A stretch of DNA of 64,000 bases from Aquiflexum gelatinilyticum (GTDB lineage Bacteria > Bacteroidota > Bacteroidia > Cytophagales > Cyclobacteriaceae), in contig NZ_JANSUY010000021.1 in NCBI RefSeq assembly GCF_024741135.1, positions 60,334 through 124,333 on the forward strand, given 5' to 3'. Below the pieces are notes generated by a model. That model was not told the origin of the DNA, ran no database searches, and was given only the letters and a program-made list of their open reading frames with translations. A program made the position numbers and the translations under genes. Every line of letters starts with the position of its first letter. The first letter of the stretch is position 1. This document shows, piece after piece, positions 17,081 to 25,887 of the stretch.

Positions 17081-18520
17081 TTAATACCTGCTTTTTTCCT
17101 TGACGCCTAACTTAACCATTGGAAAAGGATAATTTCCCCCCAATGCAATCCCAAATTGTTTCAATTCTTTTGTGGATAAATCAGAAGGTTGATGGATATC
17201 AAATCCCGGAATCTTTGATAACTCAGTAATCCAATACCTGACAAAATCCCCCTTTTTGTCATAATTGTTGGCTTGCTTCAGAATATTGAAATACCTGTTT
17301 TCTCTTAGGTCATTGCCGACTCCGGCAACATACATCCAATTTCCCCAATTGGAACAGACGTCATAATCTATCAGTTGGCTTTCAAAATACATGGCTCCCC
17401 ATCGCCAATCAATTCCCAAGTCATTGACCAGAAAGGAAGCCACATTCTGCCTCCCTCTGTTGGACATAAAACCTGTTGCATTGAGCTCCCGCATATTGGC
17501 ATCTACAAAAGGAATCCCGGTCATTCCATCAGCCCATTTCCGGAAAAGTTTTTCATCTTTTCGCCAGTTATCCACATTATCTTTTATACCCTGAATTTGA
17601 AAAATTTTGTTGCCATGTTTTTTGCTGATAAACCTGAAATAATCCCTCCAAATCAATTCAAAAATCATCCAATAAGTAGAATCATTCTTTTTTCTTTCAT
17701 TTTCATAGCGCCCTACTTCTTCATAAATGAACCTGGGAGAAATACAGCCCAAAGCCAACCAAGCTGAGAACTTGCTGCTGTAATCCGGTCCCAATAAGCC
17801 ATTTCTGGTTTCTTTATAAGTCTTCAGACAGTCATTTTCCCAAAAATAGCTTTGGAGACGTTGAATCCCGGCATCTTCCCCGCCAACAAATGGCAAAACA
17901 CCTTTTTTGGCAACTGAAGGTTCACTCAATCCAAATGTGGATAACTCAGGGATTTTTCCCAATTCAATACCAATTTCAGGAAATTTGATCTTTCTAGGCT
18001 TTTCAATGGACTTTCTGACCTGGCTGAATTTTTCGCACTCTTTTCTGAATTGGGTAAAAATCTCAGGCGTCTGACTTACAGGGAAAGGCAAATCCTCCAT
18101 GTGAAACATGGTGCTTTGCCAAAAAGTCTTGGTTTCAATTCCTTTTTTCCAAACAGCATTTTCAAGATTTTTTTCAACGGATTTTTCTTCCTGAGTCACT
18201 TCCTCTGAGAAAAAAATAGCCTCGGCCTGAAATTCAACTGCCAATTCAGGAAGCAATTCTTCGGGTTTTCCAATTCTGACAATCAGGTTGGCACCTGCTT
18301 TAATCAGGTTTTTTCTCAAGTTATCCACAGACTCTATCAGGAATTTTGCCCTGAAATGCCCTGTTTTTTCGATTCCCAAATCTACTTTTCCAAATTGCCT
18401 TGGGTCAAAGCAATACACAGGAATAATTTCAGAAGACTCTTTCCAAGCTGAAAATAAGGCTGCATGATCATGCAACCTTAAATCATTTTTAAACCAAACT
18501 ATTACTCTATTGTACTTCAT
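17081..18520 (-). CDS. Cryptochrome DASH (photolyase/cryptochrome family)
   Basis: 479 residues. The N-terminal photolyase domain starts VIVWFKNDLRLHDHAAL. The segment MFHMEDLPF...PEIFTQFRKECEK is typical of the DASH subgroup. The C-terminal FAD domain shows YKETRNGLLGPDYSSKFSAWLALGCISPR, then the WMIFELIWRDYFRF helix, then GFMSNRGRQNVASFL and WGNWMYVAGVGND. Members bind FAD and a folate antenna; they repair cyclobutane dimers in single-stranded DNA and/or sense blue light. Length is usual. The gene is convergent with the alpha/beta hydrolase (10 bases between stops). Four perfect DnaA boxes (17171, 17568, 17936, 18321) lie within it. Confidence 0.92.
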   Translation of the reverse strand: MKYNRVIVWFKNDLRLHDHAALFSAWKESSEIIPVYCFDPRQFGKVDLGIEKTGHFRAKFLIESVDNLRKNLIKAGANLIVRIGKPEELLPELAVEFQAEAIFFSEEVTQEEKSVEKNLENAVWKKGIETKTFWQSTMFHMEDLPFPVSQTPEIFTQFRKECEKFSQVRKSIEKPRKIKFPEIGIELGKIPELSTFGLSEPSVAKKGVLPFVGGEDAGIQRLQSYFWENDCLKTYKETRNGLLGPDYSSKFSAWLALGCISPRFIYEEVGRYENERKKNDSTYWMIFELIWRDYFRFISKKHGNKIFQIQGIKDNVDNWRKDEKLFRKWADGMTGIPFVDANMRELNATGFMSNRGRQNVASFLVNDLGIDWRWGAMYFESQLIDYDVCSNWGNWMYVAGVGNDLRENRYFNILKQANNYDKKGDFVRYWITELSKIPGFDIHQPSDLSTKELKQFGIALGGNYPFPMVKLGVKEKSRY

Positions 18521-18623
18521 TTGTAGGATGAACAGCCTGTATAATAAAAGTGTTTGGGCAAAACCCGTATATTGTAGAAGAAATCGATATAAAGTTTTCT
18601 ATTAGCCTCCATTAATTTTCCTT

Positions 18624-19193
18624 ATGAAACCCTACTTATTTCTCCTATTGATTTGTTTTTTGAGCTCCCAAATTTCAGCCCAAGATAAAGAAGCCAATCA
18701 GGTTTTTTGGGAGTCATTAACAAAACATTGCGGGAAATCCTATGAAGGAATAGTAACCACTCCCATCTCTGAAAATGATCCATTTGCCGGCAAAAAACTT
18801 GTCATGCATGTGGTAGATTGTGGAGAAGGATTTATCCACATCCCTTTTTTTGTCGGGGAAGATAAATCCCGGACATGGGTTTTGACCATGGATAATGGTT
18901 TGATGAAATTGAAGCATGACCACAGACATGAAAATGGGCTACCGGACAAAATTACCCAATACGGAGGGACTGCATCCAATACCGGAATGGCAGGGACACA
19001 GTTTTTCCCCGCAGACCAAGAGACTGCCGATCTAATACCGGCTTCAGCAACCAATGTGTGGTGGATAACTTTAGATGAAAGTTCTTTTACCTACAATTTG
19101 AGAAGGATGGGGACCGACCGGTTCTTTTCTGTAAAATTTGACTTGACCAAAGAAGTCAAAAGCCCGGGGCCAGCCTGGGGTTGGGAAAAATGA
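18624..19193 (+). CDS. Secreted protein of unknown function
   Basis: 189 residues with a clear signal peptide (MKPYLFLLLICFLSSQISAQ). The mature part has two cysteines (THCGKSYEG, VVDCGEGFIH), a beta-rich pattern and a LKHDHRHENGLPDKITQYGG segment. No family is recognised with confidence. It starts a plus-strand group of exported proteins continuing to 24979 with short gaps. Two DnaA-box matches (perfect 18832, near-match 19060) fall inside. Confidence 0.75.
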   Translation: MKPYLFLLLICFLSSQISAQDKEANQVFWESLTKHCGKSYEGIVTTPISENDPFAGKKLVMHVVDCGEGFIHIPFFVGEDKSRTWVLTMDNGLMKLKHDHRHENGLPDKITQYGGTASNTGMAGTQFFPADQETADLIPASATNVWWITLDESSFTYNLRRMGTDRFFSVKFDLTKEVKSPGPAWGWEK

Positions 19194-19234
19194 AAGTTAA
19201 AAAAATGGAATATTAGTTTTTATTGAATCAAAAA

Positions 19235-20305
19235 ATGAAAATACCTATCACCATTAAAATGGGTTTAATTTCATGTTTTATTTTCCTGGCAGGGAAATCC
19301 CAAGGATTATCACAGGATCTTAATCTTTTTGATTCGGAGGAAATCCTCGAAATCTCTATGAAAGGTGATTTTGACAGGCTTTTTAAAGACACCAAGGGGG
19401 AACCGCAGTATTTTGATTTTTCGTTATCCTATGTGGATAACTCCGAAAAGAGCCTTGATATCCCTTTGAAAATAAGAACAAGGGGCCATTTCAGAAGGGA
19501 AATGAATATTTGTAATTTTCCACCGCTCTTGCTGAACTTTGCGAAGGAAACTACCATAAATACCGTATTTGAGAAGCAGGATAAACTCAAACTTGTCATG
19601 CCCTGTAGAGGGGAAAAGTACTTGTTGCGAGAATTTTATGTGTATAAATTATACAACCTGATCACCGAACAGAGTTTCAAAGTGAGGTTGGTCAGGTTGA
19701 CATTTGAAGACCTATCCTCCAAGCCAAAAGATTTTGAACCCGTTCTTGCATTTCTGATAGAAGATGAAGACCTGATGGCCGAACGCAACGGGATGACTTC
19801 AATCAACCAAGAACTCATCCGACCTGAAAGTATTCCTGCACCTGATTTTCTTAGGATGGCAGTATTTCAATATTTGATTGGAAATACAGATTGGTCCATC
19901 CAATACCGACAAAACATCAAATTGATCAATGTGGATAAAGCCTCCCTGCCCATTGCTGTCCCATATGATTTTGACCATGCGGGAATTGTGGAGGCACCTT
20001 ATGCCAAGCCTGCCCCTGAACTTAAAATGCTCTCTGTAACAGAACGGAGATATAGAGGCTATTGCATGGAAGACATGAAAGTATTTGATGAAACCATTGC
20101 CCTGTACAATTCAAAAAAAGAAGCGATTTACAATTTGTATGCTGAAAGCAAGCTTTTTGATGAAAAAACCATCAAATCAACTGTTAAATATTTGGATGGG
20201 TTTTATGATTTGGTGAACAATCCCAAAAGACTTAAAACTGAATTTCAATATCCATGCCTTGAAGATGGGACTGGAAATGTAGTTATCAAAGGCCTCAAAA
20301 AATAG
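19235..20305 (+). CDS. Secreted protein with CotH-kinase-like features
   Basis: 356 residues from ATG 19235 (an in-frame TTG at 19223 is the alternative), with a signal peptide (GLISCFIFLAGKSQGLSQ). Features recalling CotH/atypical protein kinases are RTRGHFRREMNICNFPPLLLNF (compare CotH 'RGRGNS...KKPY'), a central ...KLVMPC...LLREFYVYKLYN, then LRMAVFQYLIGNTDW followed by NIKLI and VPYDFDHAG. The 'GN.DW' plus 'P.DFD' pair is where CotH has its catalytic and metal-binding aspartates. The assignment is inference; an unnamed Bacteroidota family is equally possible. It sits 13 bases before the YdjC-like gene, likely one transcript. Perfect DnaA boxes at 19432 and 19930. Confidence 0.55.
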   Translation: MKIPITIKMGLISCFIFLAGKSQGLSQDLNLFDSEEILEISMKGDFDRLFKDTKGEPQYFDFSLSYVDNSEKSLDIPLKIRTRGHFRREMNICNFPPLLLNFAKETTINTVFEKQDKLKLVMPCRGEKYLLREFYVYKLYNLITEQSFKVRLVRLTFEDLSSKPKDFEPVLAFLIEDEDLMAERNGMTSINQELIRPESIPAPDFLRMAVFQYLIGNTDWSIQYRQNIKLINVDKASLPIAVPYDFDHAGIVEAPYAKPAPELKMLSVTERRYRGYCMEDMKVFDETIALYNSKKEAIYNLYAESKLFDEKTIKSTVKYLDGFYDLVNNPKRLKTEFQYPCLEDGTGNVVIKGLKK

Positions 20306-20318
20306 ACCCCAAAGTCAA

Positions 20319-21248
20319 ATGAAAAAGTTATCCACAATATTCTTTTTATTTTTTGTAACCCTGTCTTTTGCGCAAGAAAGAACTTTGGCCGAAAAACTTG
20401 GCTACACCAAAACCGATAAATTACTCATCATCCATGCTGACGATATAGGTTTGTCCCATTCTGAAAATATCGCTACCATTTCCTCTATGACCGAGGGTTT
20501 TGTGAATTCCACCAGTATTATGATGCCCTGCGCTTGGTCTACTGAAGTGGGAGAACTGATCAAAGATCACCCAAACCTTGATATAGGAGTGCATATTACC
20601 TTAACCAATGAGTGGTTCAATTACAAATGGGGACCAATGGCAGACAATGTGCCGGGATTACAAGGGCCGGATGGCTACATGTACCCCGATTGCGCCTCAG
20701 TAGCCAAAAATGCTAGTCCCGCGGAAGTGGAAAAAGAAATCCGTGCCCAAATCGAAGCTGCTTTAAGGATCGGAATCAAACCTACCCATCTTGATTCCCA
20801 CATGGGCTGCATCTTCTATGGCAGGCCTGAGTTTCTTCACTCTTACCTCAAATTGGCAAAAGAATTTGGTTTCCCTGCGATGGTTGTTCCTGAAATGGTC
20901 GAATCCATTATAAAAACTAACCCCGAATTGTTCAAAGACATCGATGTGGATAACTTGCTTGTCATTGATCAGGTAGCTATTGCCTCTCCAACTATCTATG
21001 ATGAAAAAGGAATGGAAGGATTTTATTCGGATTTGTTCAGCAACCTGGAATCTGGTATCACTGCACTTCTAATCCATGTCGCCTATGATGATGAAGAAAT
21101 GAAGGCGGTCACCGTTCGTCACCTCTATTGGAATTCTACTTGGAGACAGGCAGATTACGATTTCTTCACCAGTGAAAAAGGCCGGCAATTGATCAAAGAC
21201 AACAACATCAAACTCGTTACCTGGAGAGAAATCGCATCAGTAAACTAG
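20319..21248 (+). CDS. Exported YdjC/ChbG-family carbohydrate deacetylase
   Basis: 309 residues with a signal peptide (MKKLSTIFFLFFVTLSFAQ). The family metal motif appears as IIHADDIGLSHSEN (Asp-Asp), then DIGVHITLTNEW and PTHLDSHMG, matching the HADD, GxHL and HxDxH elements of YdjC-type deacetylases. Members remove N-acetyl groups from chitooligosaccharide-like sugars; here the enzyme would act in the periplasm. It follows the CotH-like gene by 13 bases. A perfect DnaA box covers the first codons (20328-20336, Lys-Leu-Ser-Thr) and another is at 20945. Confidence 0.85.
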   Translation: MKKLSTIFFLFFVTLSFAQERTLAEKLGYTKTDKLLIIHADDIGLSHSENIATISSMTEGFVNSTSIMMPCAWSTEVGELIKDHPNLDIGVHITLTNEWFNYKWGPMADNVPGLQGPDGYMYPDCASVAKNASPAEVEKEIRAQIEAALRIGIKPTHLDSHMGCIFYGRPEFLHSYLKLAKEFGFPAMVVPEMVESIIKTNPELFKDIDVDNLLVIDQVAIASPTIYDEKGMEGFYSDLFSNLESGITALLIHVAYDDEEMKAVTVRHLYWNSTWRQADYDFFTSEKGRQLIKDNNIKLVTWREIASVN

Positions 21249-21352
21249 CTTTTATGGAAATAATTTATTTGATTGGTATCGGATTAAGCTGGCTATATAA
21301 TTCCAACTTCATCTGATAATTTTAATTTACTATCTCGCAAAATATTACGGTT

Positions 21353-21904
21353 ATGTTTAGAAATTCATTTATCAACACCTTGGGTGTTGGATTGTCGTTG
21401 CTTTTGTTCACCTCCTGCGAAACCACCTGTAAAGACACCCTCTTTGAATTGGAAGAATTGTCAATGGTTCCAAGGACTATTGATGGAGCAGGAAACAGTA
21501 TTTGGTACAATGATGACGCACTTCCCATCGACAGGCTGATTGTCAATATCCGAATGGTAAAACCAGTTCAGGTACTATTTAATCCAAGTCCTGAATGTCC
21601 CTTGGTTTACAAAAACAGTAATCCTGTCACTTCTTTCCAATTGGTCAGCAATGAAGATTTCAATGATGCATATCCTGCCGGTTCGGATTTGTTTGAAGTT
21701 GTTAGTTTTTCAGATTTAACAAAGGCCTATACCAAAGAGGAATTTGTAGATAACTTTGTAAATGAATCCAATTTTGGCACCTTCTATTTCACATTTACCG
21801 AAAGTCCTGAAGTTTCTGAAATGCATTCCTTGAAAATTATTGCCAGGTTTCAAGATGGTTCTACCAAACAATCCTCCATCATTCCGGTATTGCTGACGCC
21901 ATAA
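21353..21904 (+). CDS. Lipoprotein of unknown function (first of a tandem pair)
   Basis: 183 residues. The lipobox is LLLFTSC-E after a hydrophobic leader, so a membrane-anchored lipoprotein. It shares with the next gene an order of blocks: Cys-rich start (ETTCKDTLF), a WxxDxxxxxIDRLIVNIRM strand, the hallmark FQLVSNEDFNDAYPAGSDLFEVV, and a terminal FTESPE...DGSTKQSSIIPVLL segment. The protein family is not recognised with certainty. The two genes are one base apart, which implies tandem duplication and co-expression. An ATG at 21353 is the start that gives the signal sequence. Confidence 0.75.
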   Translation: MFRNSFINTLGVGLSLLLFTSCETTCKDTLFELEELSMVPRTIDGAGNSIWYNDDALPIDRLIVNIRMVKPVQVLFNPSPECPLVYKNSNPVTSFQLVSNEDFNDAYPAGSDLFEVVSFSDLTKAYTKEEFVDNFVNESNFGTFYFTFTESPEVSEMHSLKIIARFQDGSTKQSSIIPVLLTP

Positions 21905-21905
21905 A

Positions 21906-22526
21906 ATGAGAGTAAATAGAATCTTATCCACAATTTTTTCAATCATTTTCTTCTTCCAGGTGTTACCTGTTTTGACCTTTTCCTGCATAGAGGATTGTTC
22001 GGGTCAAGCACTGTTCCTACGATATAGTGACTTGTCGGCCATGCCTTTGGAGTATATTCCAAGCAATCCTGGTTGGAGGGTAGATGAATGGTCAAATCAA
22101 AAAAACCTGACGACAGGGAAGCTGTTAATTATGTTTGACTTGACCTATGAATCAATAGCGGAAGTTAAACAAACCACCTCGACATCGGGGTTGCCTTTTG
22201 CTTTTGCCTGTGATCCGGCAGTCAACTTTGAATCACCTGTCAAAACATGGGAATTGCACAGCAATAAAAATTTCAACGACAATTATCCGGCAGGCGCTTT
22301 ATTGAATGACATCGTTTTAATTGCACCTAGAATAGGAGGACAATTTTTTCCATTTTCTGAATATCTTGATCCAATATCGGGAAATAGGGGTTTGGGCACT
22401 TCATTTGTTCGATTTTCAGAGTTATCCACACAGACATCTCCCTTTGATCTCACTTGTACCATCACATTAGAAGATGGAAGGGTTTTTTCAAACACAGTAG
22501 AAAACATCGTATTGAGGGTTGAATGA
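21906..22526 (+). CDS. Exported protein, paralogue of the upstream lipoprotein
   Basis: 206 residues with a hydrophobic leader (ILSTIFSIIFFFQVLPVLTFSC) ending in FSC-I, a plausible lipobox. The block WELHSNKNFNDNYPAGALLNDIV corresponds to FQLVSNEDFNDAYPAGSDLFEVV in the previous gene, and the C-terminal RFSELSTQTSP...LEDGRVFSNTV corresponds to its end. Divergence is considerable, so the duplication is old. Start codon overlaps the intergenic base after the preceding TAA. Perfect DnaA boxes at 21924 and 22422. Function unknown. Confidence 0.75.
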   Translation: MRVNRILSTIFSIIFFFQVLPVLTFSCIEDCSGQALFLRYSDLSAMPLEYIPSNPGWRVDEWSNQKNLTTGKLLIMFDLTYESIAEVKQTTSTSGLPFAFACDPAVNFESPVKTWELHSNKNFNDNYPAGALLNDIVLIAPRIGGQFFPFSEYLDPISGNRGLGTSFVRFSELSTQTSPFDLTCTITLEDGRVFSNTVENIVLRVE

Positions 22527-22567
22527 AAAGGCTTAACTTTATTACTTAGCCAACAATTCCAACTTCT

Positions 22568-24979
22568 ATGAATCTTCGACCTTCACTGTTTTTATTTGGG
22601 TTATTGCCTCTGTTTCTTTTTTCCTGTACAAGTAAAACCACCGAAAAATCCTTATTTTCTCAGTTAAATGAAGTGGAGGGCCTAATTGGAAAAGCCGAAT
22701 ACTTGTCCTCACCCTATGTCACCCCCGGAGACCGTGTCTATATGGTCGGCCATCAAGATGGCACATTTCCGGATTTGGGATGGCATGTCAAAGGCGAAAT
22801 GGGAGGGATATGGAACCACCCTATCAAACTCATGGATGGTCTTACGGCAGCAATAATACAAGCGGATAACAGCTATTGCCTTGATGCAGCACATCAGTTC
22901 ATCAATTATCCCTTTGCCAACAAACACCTTTTTCAAACCCATATCCCAGGCTTGGAAGTTGAGAGGTTTCAGTTTGTCCCGGAAGGAGTGCAGGGTTTGG
23001 TCATCGAATTCACGTTTAGGAATGTGGATAAGTCCGATATTTCATTTGATTTTGAGTTTTCAGGCCATACTGATCTCATGCCGGTGTGGTTGGGAGAAAA
23101 AGCAGGCATGGTTGATTTTGAGGACCAACTTTCATTTGATGAAAGTAGACAGGCTTGGCTTGGAAAGGACCAAGGCAATGAATGGTATGCGATGTTTGGG
23201 TCAAACCAAAAAGCAATTCCTTCTGAAGGTCCATCTGCAGTTTGTAATTATGAACCACAGGGAAAAGGAAAAGCTGCCAAGTTGGGTTATGAAATCAACT
23301 TAAAATCCGAATCCACTCAAAGTATCCGGTTTTTTATCTCCGGTTCTTACACCTCTAAAGCCGATGCAGAGGAAACTTTTGACAAACTCAAGCTGAATGC
23401 GGAAACCTACCTCAAAGACAAACAAAAGCATTACAGGCAGCTTGCTTCAAAAGCCAAAATCACCATCCCTGACAAAGAACTTGAAAAAGCTTTTGAATGG
23501 ATCAAATACAATACAGAATGGCTCGTGAGGGAAGTGCCTGAGGTAGGAAGAGGACTTGGGGCAGGCATGCCCGATTATCCTTGGTGGTTTGGTGTGGACA
23601 ATGAATACACCCTGAAGGGCGCCATTGCTACAGGTAGAAAGGATTTGGTCTACAGCACCATCGAACTTATCCACAAACTTTCTGAAACCAATGGAAACGG
23701 AAAAATAATCCATGAAGTGAGCTCAAACGGGGTGATTTTCAATCCCGGCAATATCAATGAAACACCACAGTTTGCCTCTTTGATTTGGTGGGTGTACCAA
23801 TGGACGGGTGATAGGGAGTTTTTGGCTACATATTACCCAACTGTAAAAAAGGGTCTCCAGTGGCTGATGGATGAAAATGACAAAGACGGAAACCTCTTTC
23901 CTGATGGCTATGGCATGATGGAAATCCATGGTCTCCAATCAGAGATGATCGACGTGGCTTCTTATACCCAGAAAGCCTTTGCAGATGCTGCGCAAATCGC
24001 TTCAGTGATGGGTGAGGATTCGGTTTCTGTAAGTTATCAACAGACCGCTGACCTGATCAGAACAAAGATCAATAAGGAATTTTGGGTCGAGGAATTCAAT
24101 GGCTACGCTGACTTTATAGGAACTCCTGCTGAAGCCATCCACCTCGTGGAGGCGGCAATCATCAGGGCGGATACGCTCAACAAACCTTGGGCAGTAGAAG
24201 AATTGAAAGCCACAAAAAGAAAGTTATCCACTTATTCTCCAAACAAAAAGCAAGGTTTTGTGATTTTTCATAATTGGGTAGTCAATACACCTATGGAAAT
24301 GGGGATAGCCGATTCTGACAAAGCCATCAGGGCATTGGAAAAAGGCCGAAAATTCACCAATCCATTTGGCGTCTTCGTCACCGGAATCGACAGGGATGAA
24401 TCTTCTGAAATGGCTGACGGGACATTTGTAGGTAGCAAAGCCTTTTCATATACAGGTGCTGTGATGACTTTGCCTACCGGCGTATCTGCCATAGGAGAAA
24501 ACAATTATGGAAATCCGGATCAGGCGCTTGATTACCTGAAGCGGATGACCAAGTCATTTGGATTTGCTCTCCCGGGTTCAATCTATGAAGTTTCTCCTGA
24601 TTATGGCATGATGGCGCAGGCTTGGAACCTATACAGTTTTGGTGTGCCTATCGTGACCCAGTTCTTTGGTATTCAGCCCGAAGCTGCGAATAAAGTTATC
24701 CACATATCACCTGCCTTCCCTACTGACTGGAAGGAAGCAAAAATTGAAAATGTAGAAATCGGTGACAATGCCATTTCTTTTGAATACAAAGTGAATGAAC
24801 TTGGGGAGGTGGAAGCATATCTCTCTCAGGAAAAAGAAGACTGGAGTATTGTGTTCTCTTGGCCTGCATCCATACATACCAATGCTGACCTCAATGGAAA
24901 TAAAGTGGAGGTAGAAAACCAAAAAGACAAAAACAGGATTACATTTACAGGCAAGAGCAATAAGGTCAGGTTATATTGA
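22568..24979 (+). CDS. Six-hairpin glycosidase-like lipoprotein
   Basis: 803 residues, with lipobox LFLFSC-T (Cys about 20), so a surface or periplasmic lipoprotein. An N-terminal beta domain (to about residue 280) is followed by an (alpha/alpha)6 barrel typical of GH63/debranching-type enzymes. Supporting segments: ALEKAFEWIKYNTEWLV-like entry helix, DYPWWFGVDNEY, WVYQWTGDREFLATYYPTVKKGLQWLMDENDKDGNLFPDGYG, EMIDVASYTQKAFADAA, and a C-terminal jelly-roll. It probably trims alpha-linked glycans; catalytic acids cannot be fixed by eye (candidates in DYPWWFGVDNEY and the MMEIHG segment). It ends the exported-protein cluster. It contains perfect DnaA boxes at 23023, 23667 and 24696 and a near-match at 24224. 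Confidence 0.8.
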   Translation: MNLRPSLFLFGLLPLFLFSCTSKTTEKSLFSQLNEVEGLIGKAEYLSSPYVTPGDRVYMVGHQDGTFPDLGWHVKGEMGGIWNHPIKLMDGLTAAIIQADNSYCLDAAHQFINYPFANKHLFQTHIPGLEVERFQFVPEGVQGLVIEFTFRNVDKSDISFDFEFSGHTDLMPVWLGEKAGMVDFEDQLSFDESRQAWLGKDQGNEWYAMFGSNQKAIPSEGPSAVCNYEPQGKGKAAKLGYEINLKSESTQSIRFFISGSYTSKADAEETFDKLKLNAETYLKDKQKHYRQLASKAKITIPDKELEKAFEWIKYNTEWLVREVPEVGRGLGAGMPDYPWWFGVDNEYTLKGAIATGRKDLVYSTIELIHKLSETNGNGKIIHEVSSNGVIFNPGNINETPQFASLIWWVYQWTGDREFLATYYPTVKKGLQWLMDENDKDGNLFPDGYGMMEIHGLQSEMIDVASYTQKAFADAAQIASVMGEDSVSVSYQQTADLIRTKINKEFWVEEFNGYADFIGTPAEAIHLVEAAIIRADTLNKPWAVEELKATKRKLSTYSPNKKQGFVIFHNWVVNTPMEMGIADSDKAIRALEKGRKFTNPFGVFVTGIDRDESSEMADGTFVGSKAFSYTGAVMTLPTGVSAIGENNYGNPDQALDYLKRMTKSFGFALPGSIYEVSPDYGMMAQAWNLYSFGVPIVTQFFGIQPEAANKVIHISPAFPTDWKEAKIENVEIGDNAISFEYKVNELGEVEAYLSQEKEDWSIVFSWPASIHTNADLNGNKVEVENQKDKNRITFTGKSNKVRLY

Positions 24980-25139
24980 GGTCTCAGGGATATGATAAAT
25001 CCCACTTTTGCAACAGCTTGTAATTAACCTAACAATTTGATCCAAAATCCATTGGGTCTGATTGTCGGAAAAATGAAATTTGGCCACTAATTTTGTTAAT
25101 TATCAAAATACCATTTCACCACAATCTTTGAGATTAAAG

Positions 25140-25652
25140 ATGATAAACAGAAGCTTAAAAACGTTTGGAAATGTTGAAGTTTCTTTCCTGGATAGGATAG
25201 TGGAAGTGTTGAGTCTTTTGGTGTTGATCGGCTTATGGTCATTGACCTATTATTTCCAACATCAAAGTCTAGATATAGTCCCCGAGGGGTATGATTTTTT
25301 CAGCAATCCAAATGAATATTGGGCAAGCAGGATGACCTATTCTGTTCCTTTTGTGGCCACCATTTTATATGTAGGATTGACCCTCTACAACAAAAGGGTT
25401 CAACACGGAGATTTTGCGGTTGAGATAAACAAAGAGAATGGGCCTGCATTAAGTCAAATCAACAAAAGGCTTTGGAGATGGCTCAAACTCAATATCCTGC
25501 TGATGTTTGTAGTAGTCGAATACTTTTCATTCCACACAGGTTCCAATGCTGGCTCGGGGATCTCAGGATGGTTTATTTTTGTTTTTCCGCTATTGCTCTT
25601 TGGTCCAGTCATCTACTTTTTTGTAGAATTCTCCAAAAATCAATTGAAGTAA
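25140..25652 (+). CDS. Membrane protein with four helices (DUF1648-like)
   Basis: 170 residues from ATG 25140; an upstream in-frame TTG at 25080 would add 20 polar residues and is less likely. Four hydrophobic helices are visible (VLSLLVLIGLWSLTYYF, TYSVPFVATILYVGLTLY, WLKLNILLMFVVVEYF, GWFIFVFPLLLFGPVIYFF). The loop between the first two (IVPEGYDFFSNPNEYWASR) occupies the position of the 'P..IP.HF...G..D.W' loop of DUF1648 proteins; this resemblance is weak. The gap 25653-25887 after it holds no gene. Confidence 0.6.
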   Translation: MINRSLKTFGNVEVSFLDRIVEVLSLLVLIGLWSLTYYFQHQSLDIVPEGYDFFSNPNEYWASRMTYSVPFVATILYVGLTLYNKRVQHGDFAVEINKENGPALSQINKRLWRWLKLNILLMFVVVEYFSFHTGSNAGSGISGWFIFVFPLLLFGPVIYFFVEFSKNQLK

Positions 25653-25816
25653 ATTTGATACTATTTTAAGGATAATTACACCTAATCTTTTTGTCCAAGC
25701 TTTTCTGATCTCGATATTAAATCTCTTAACATGCCAGTTGTGGAATTCTAAGCACCAGTTTAGGATTTTTGATAATTTGATTTCCTTTCCAGTATCAATC
25801 AATATCTATCTTCCAC

Positions 25817-25882
25817 ACCCTAATAACCATTAACTCATAAACCCTATAACCAATAACCCTATAACCCAATAACCAATTAACC
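25817..25882. repeat. Low-complexity (TAACC)-type repeat
   Basis: A degenerate run of AACC-containing units (CCCTATAACC and AATAACC repeated) directly beyond the 3' end of the DUF5916 gene. It belongs with other low-complexity tracts found past minus-strand 3' ends. Telomere-like in appearance only. Confidence 0.6.
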
Positions 25883-25887
25883 CCCTT

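Larger units (their letters stand above)
16382..24704. repeat. Dispersed array of 16 perfect DnaA boxes (TTATCCACA)
   Basis: Perfect 9-mers (either strand) start at 16382, 16707, 17171, 17568, 17936, 18321, 18832, 19432, 19930, 20328, 20945, 21924, 22422, 23023, 23667 and 24696; one-mismatch copies are at 19060 and 24224. Five more perfect copies lie outside: 10487, 12035, 28460, 29652 and 62370. By chance about 0.5 perfect copies would be expected in the 64-kb window on both strands. Most spacings are 325-645 bp, both orientations are mixed, and nearly all copies lie inside coding sequences in differing frames. TTATCCACA is the high-affinity DnaA box in well-studied bacteria. A role in DnaA titration or initiation control is an inference. 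Confidence 0.8.

Noticed and set aside
16382..24704. The repeated GTGGATAA as a conserved protein motif or transposon remnant
   Set aside because: Sites lie on both strands and in several frames of unrelated proteins, and no longer flanking sequence is shared.
25817..25882. Telomere-like CCCTAA repeats suggesting a replicon end
   Set aside because: Units are irregular, sequence continues normally on both sides and the tract matches other 3'-flank low-complexity runs.
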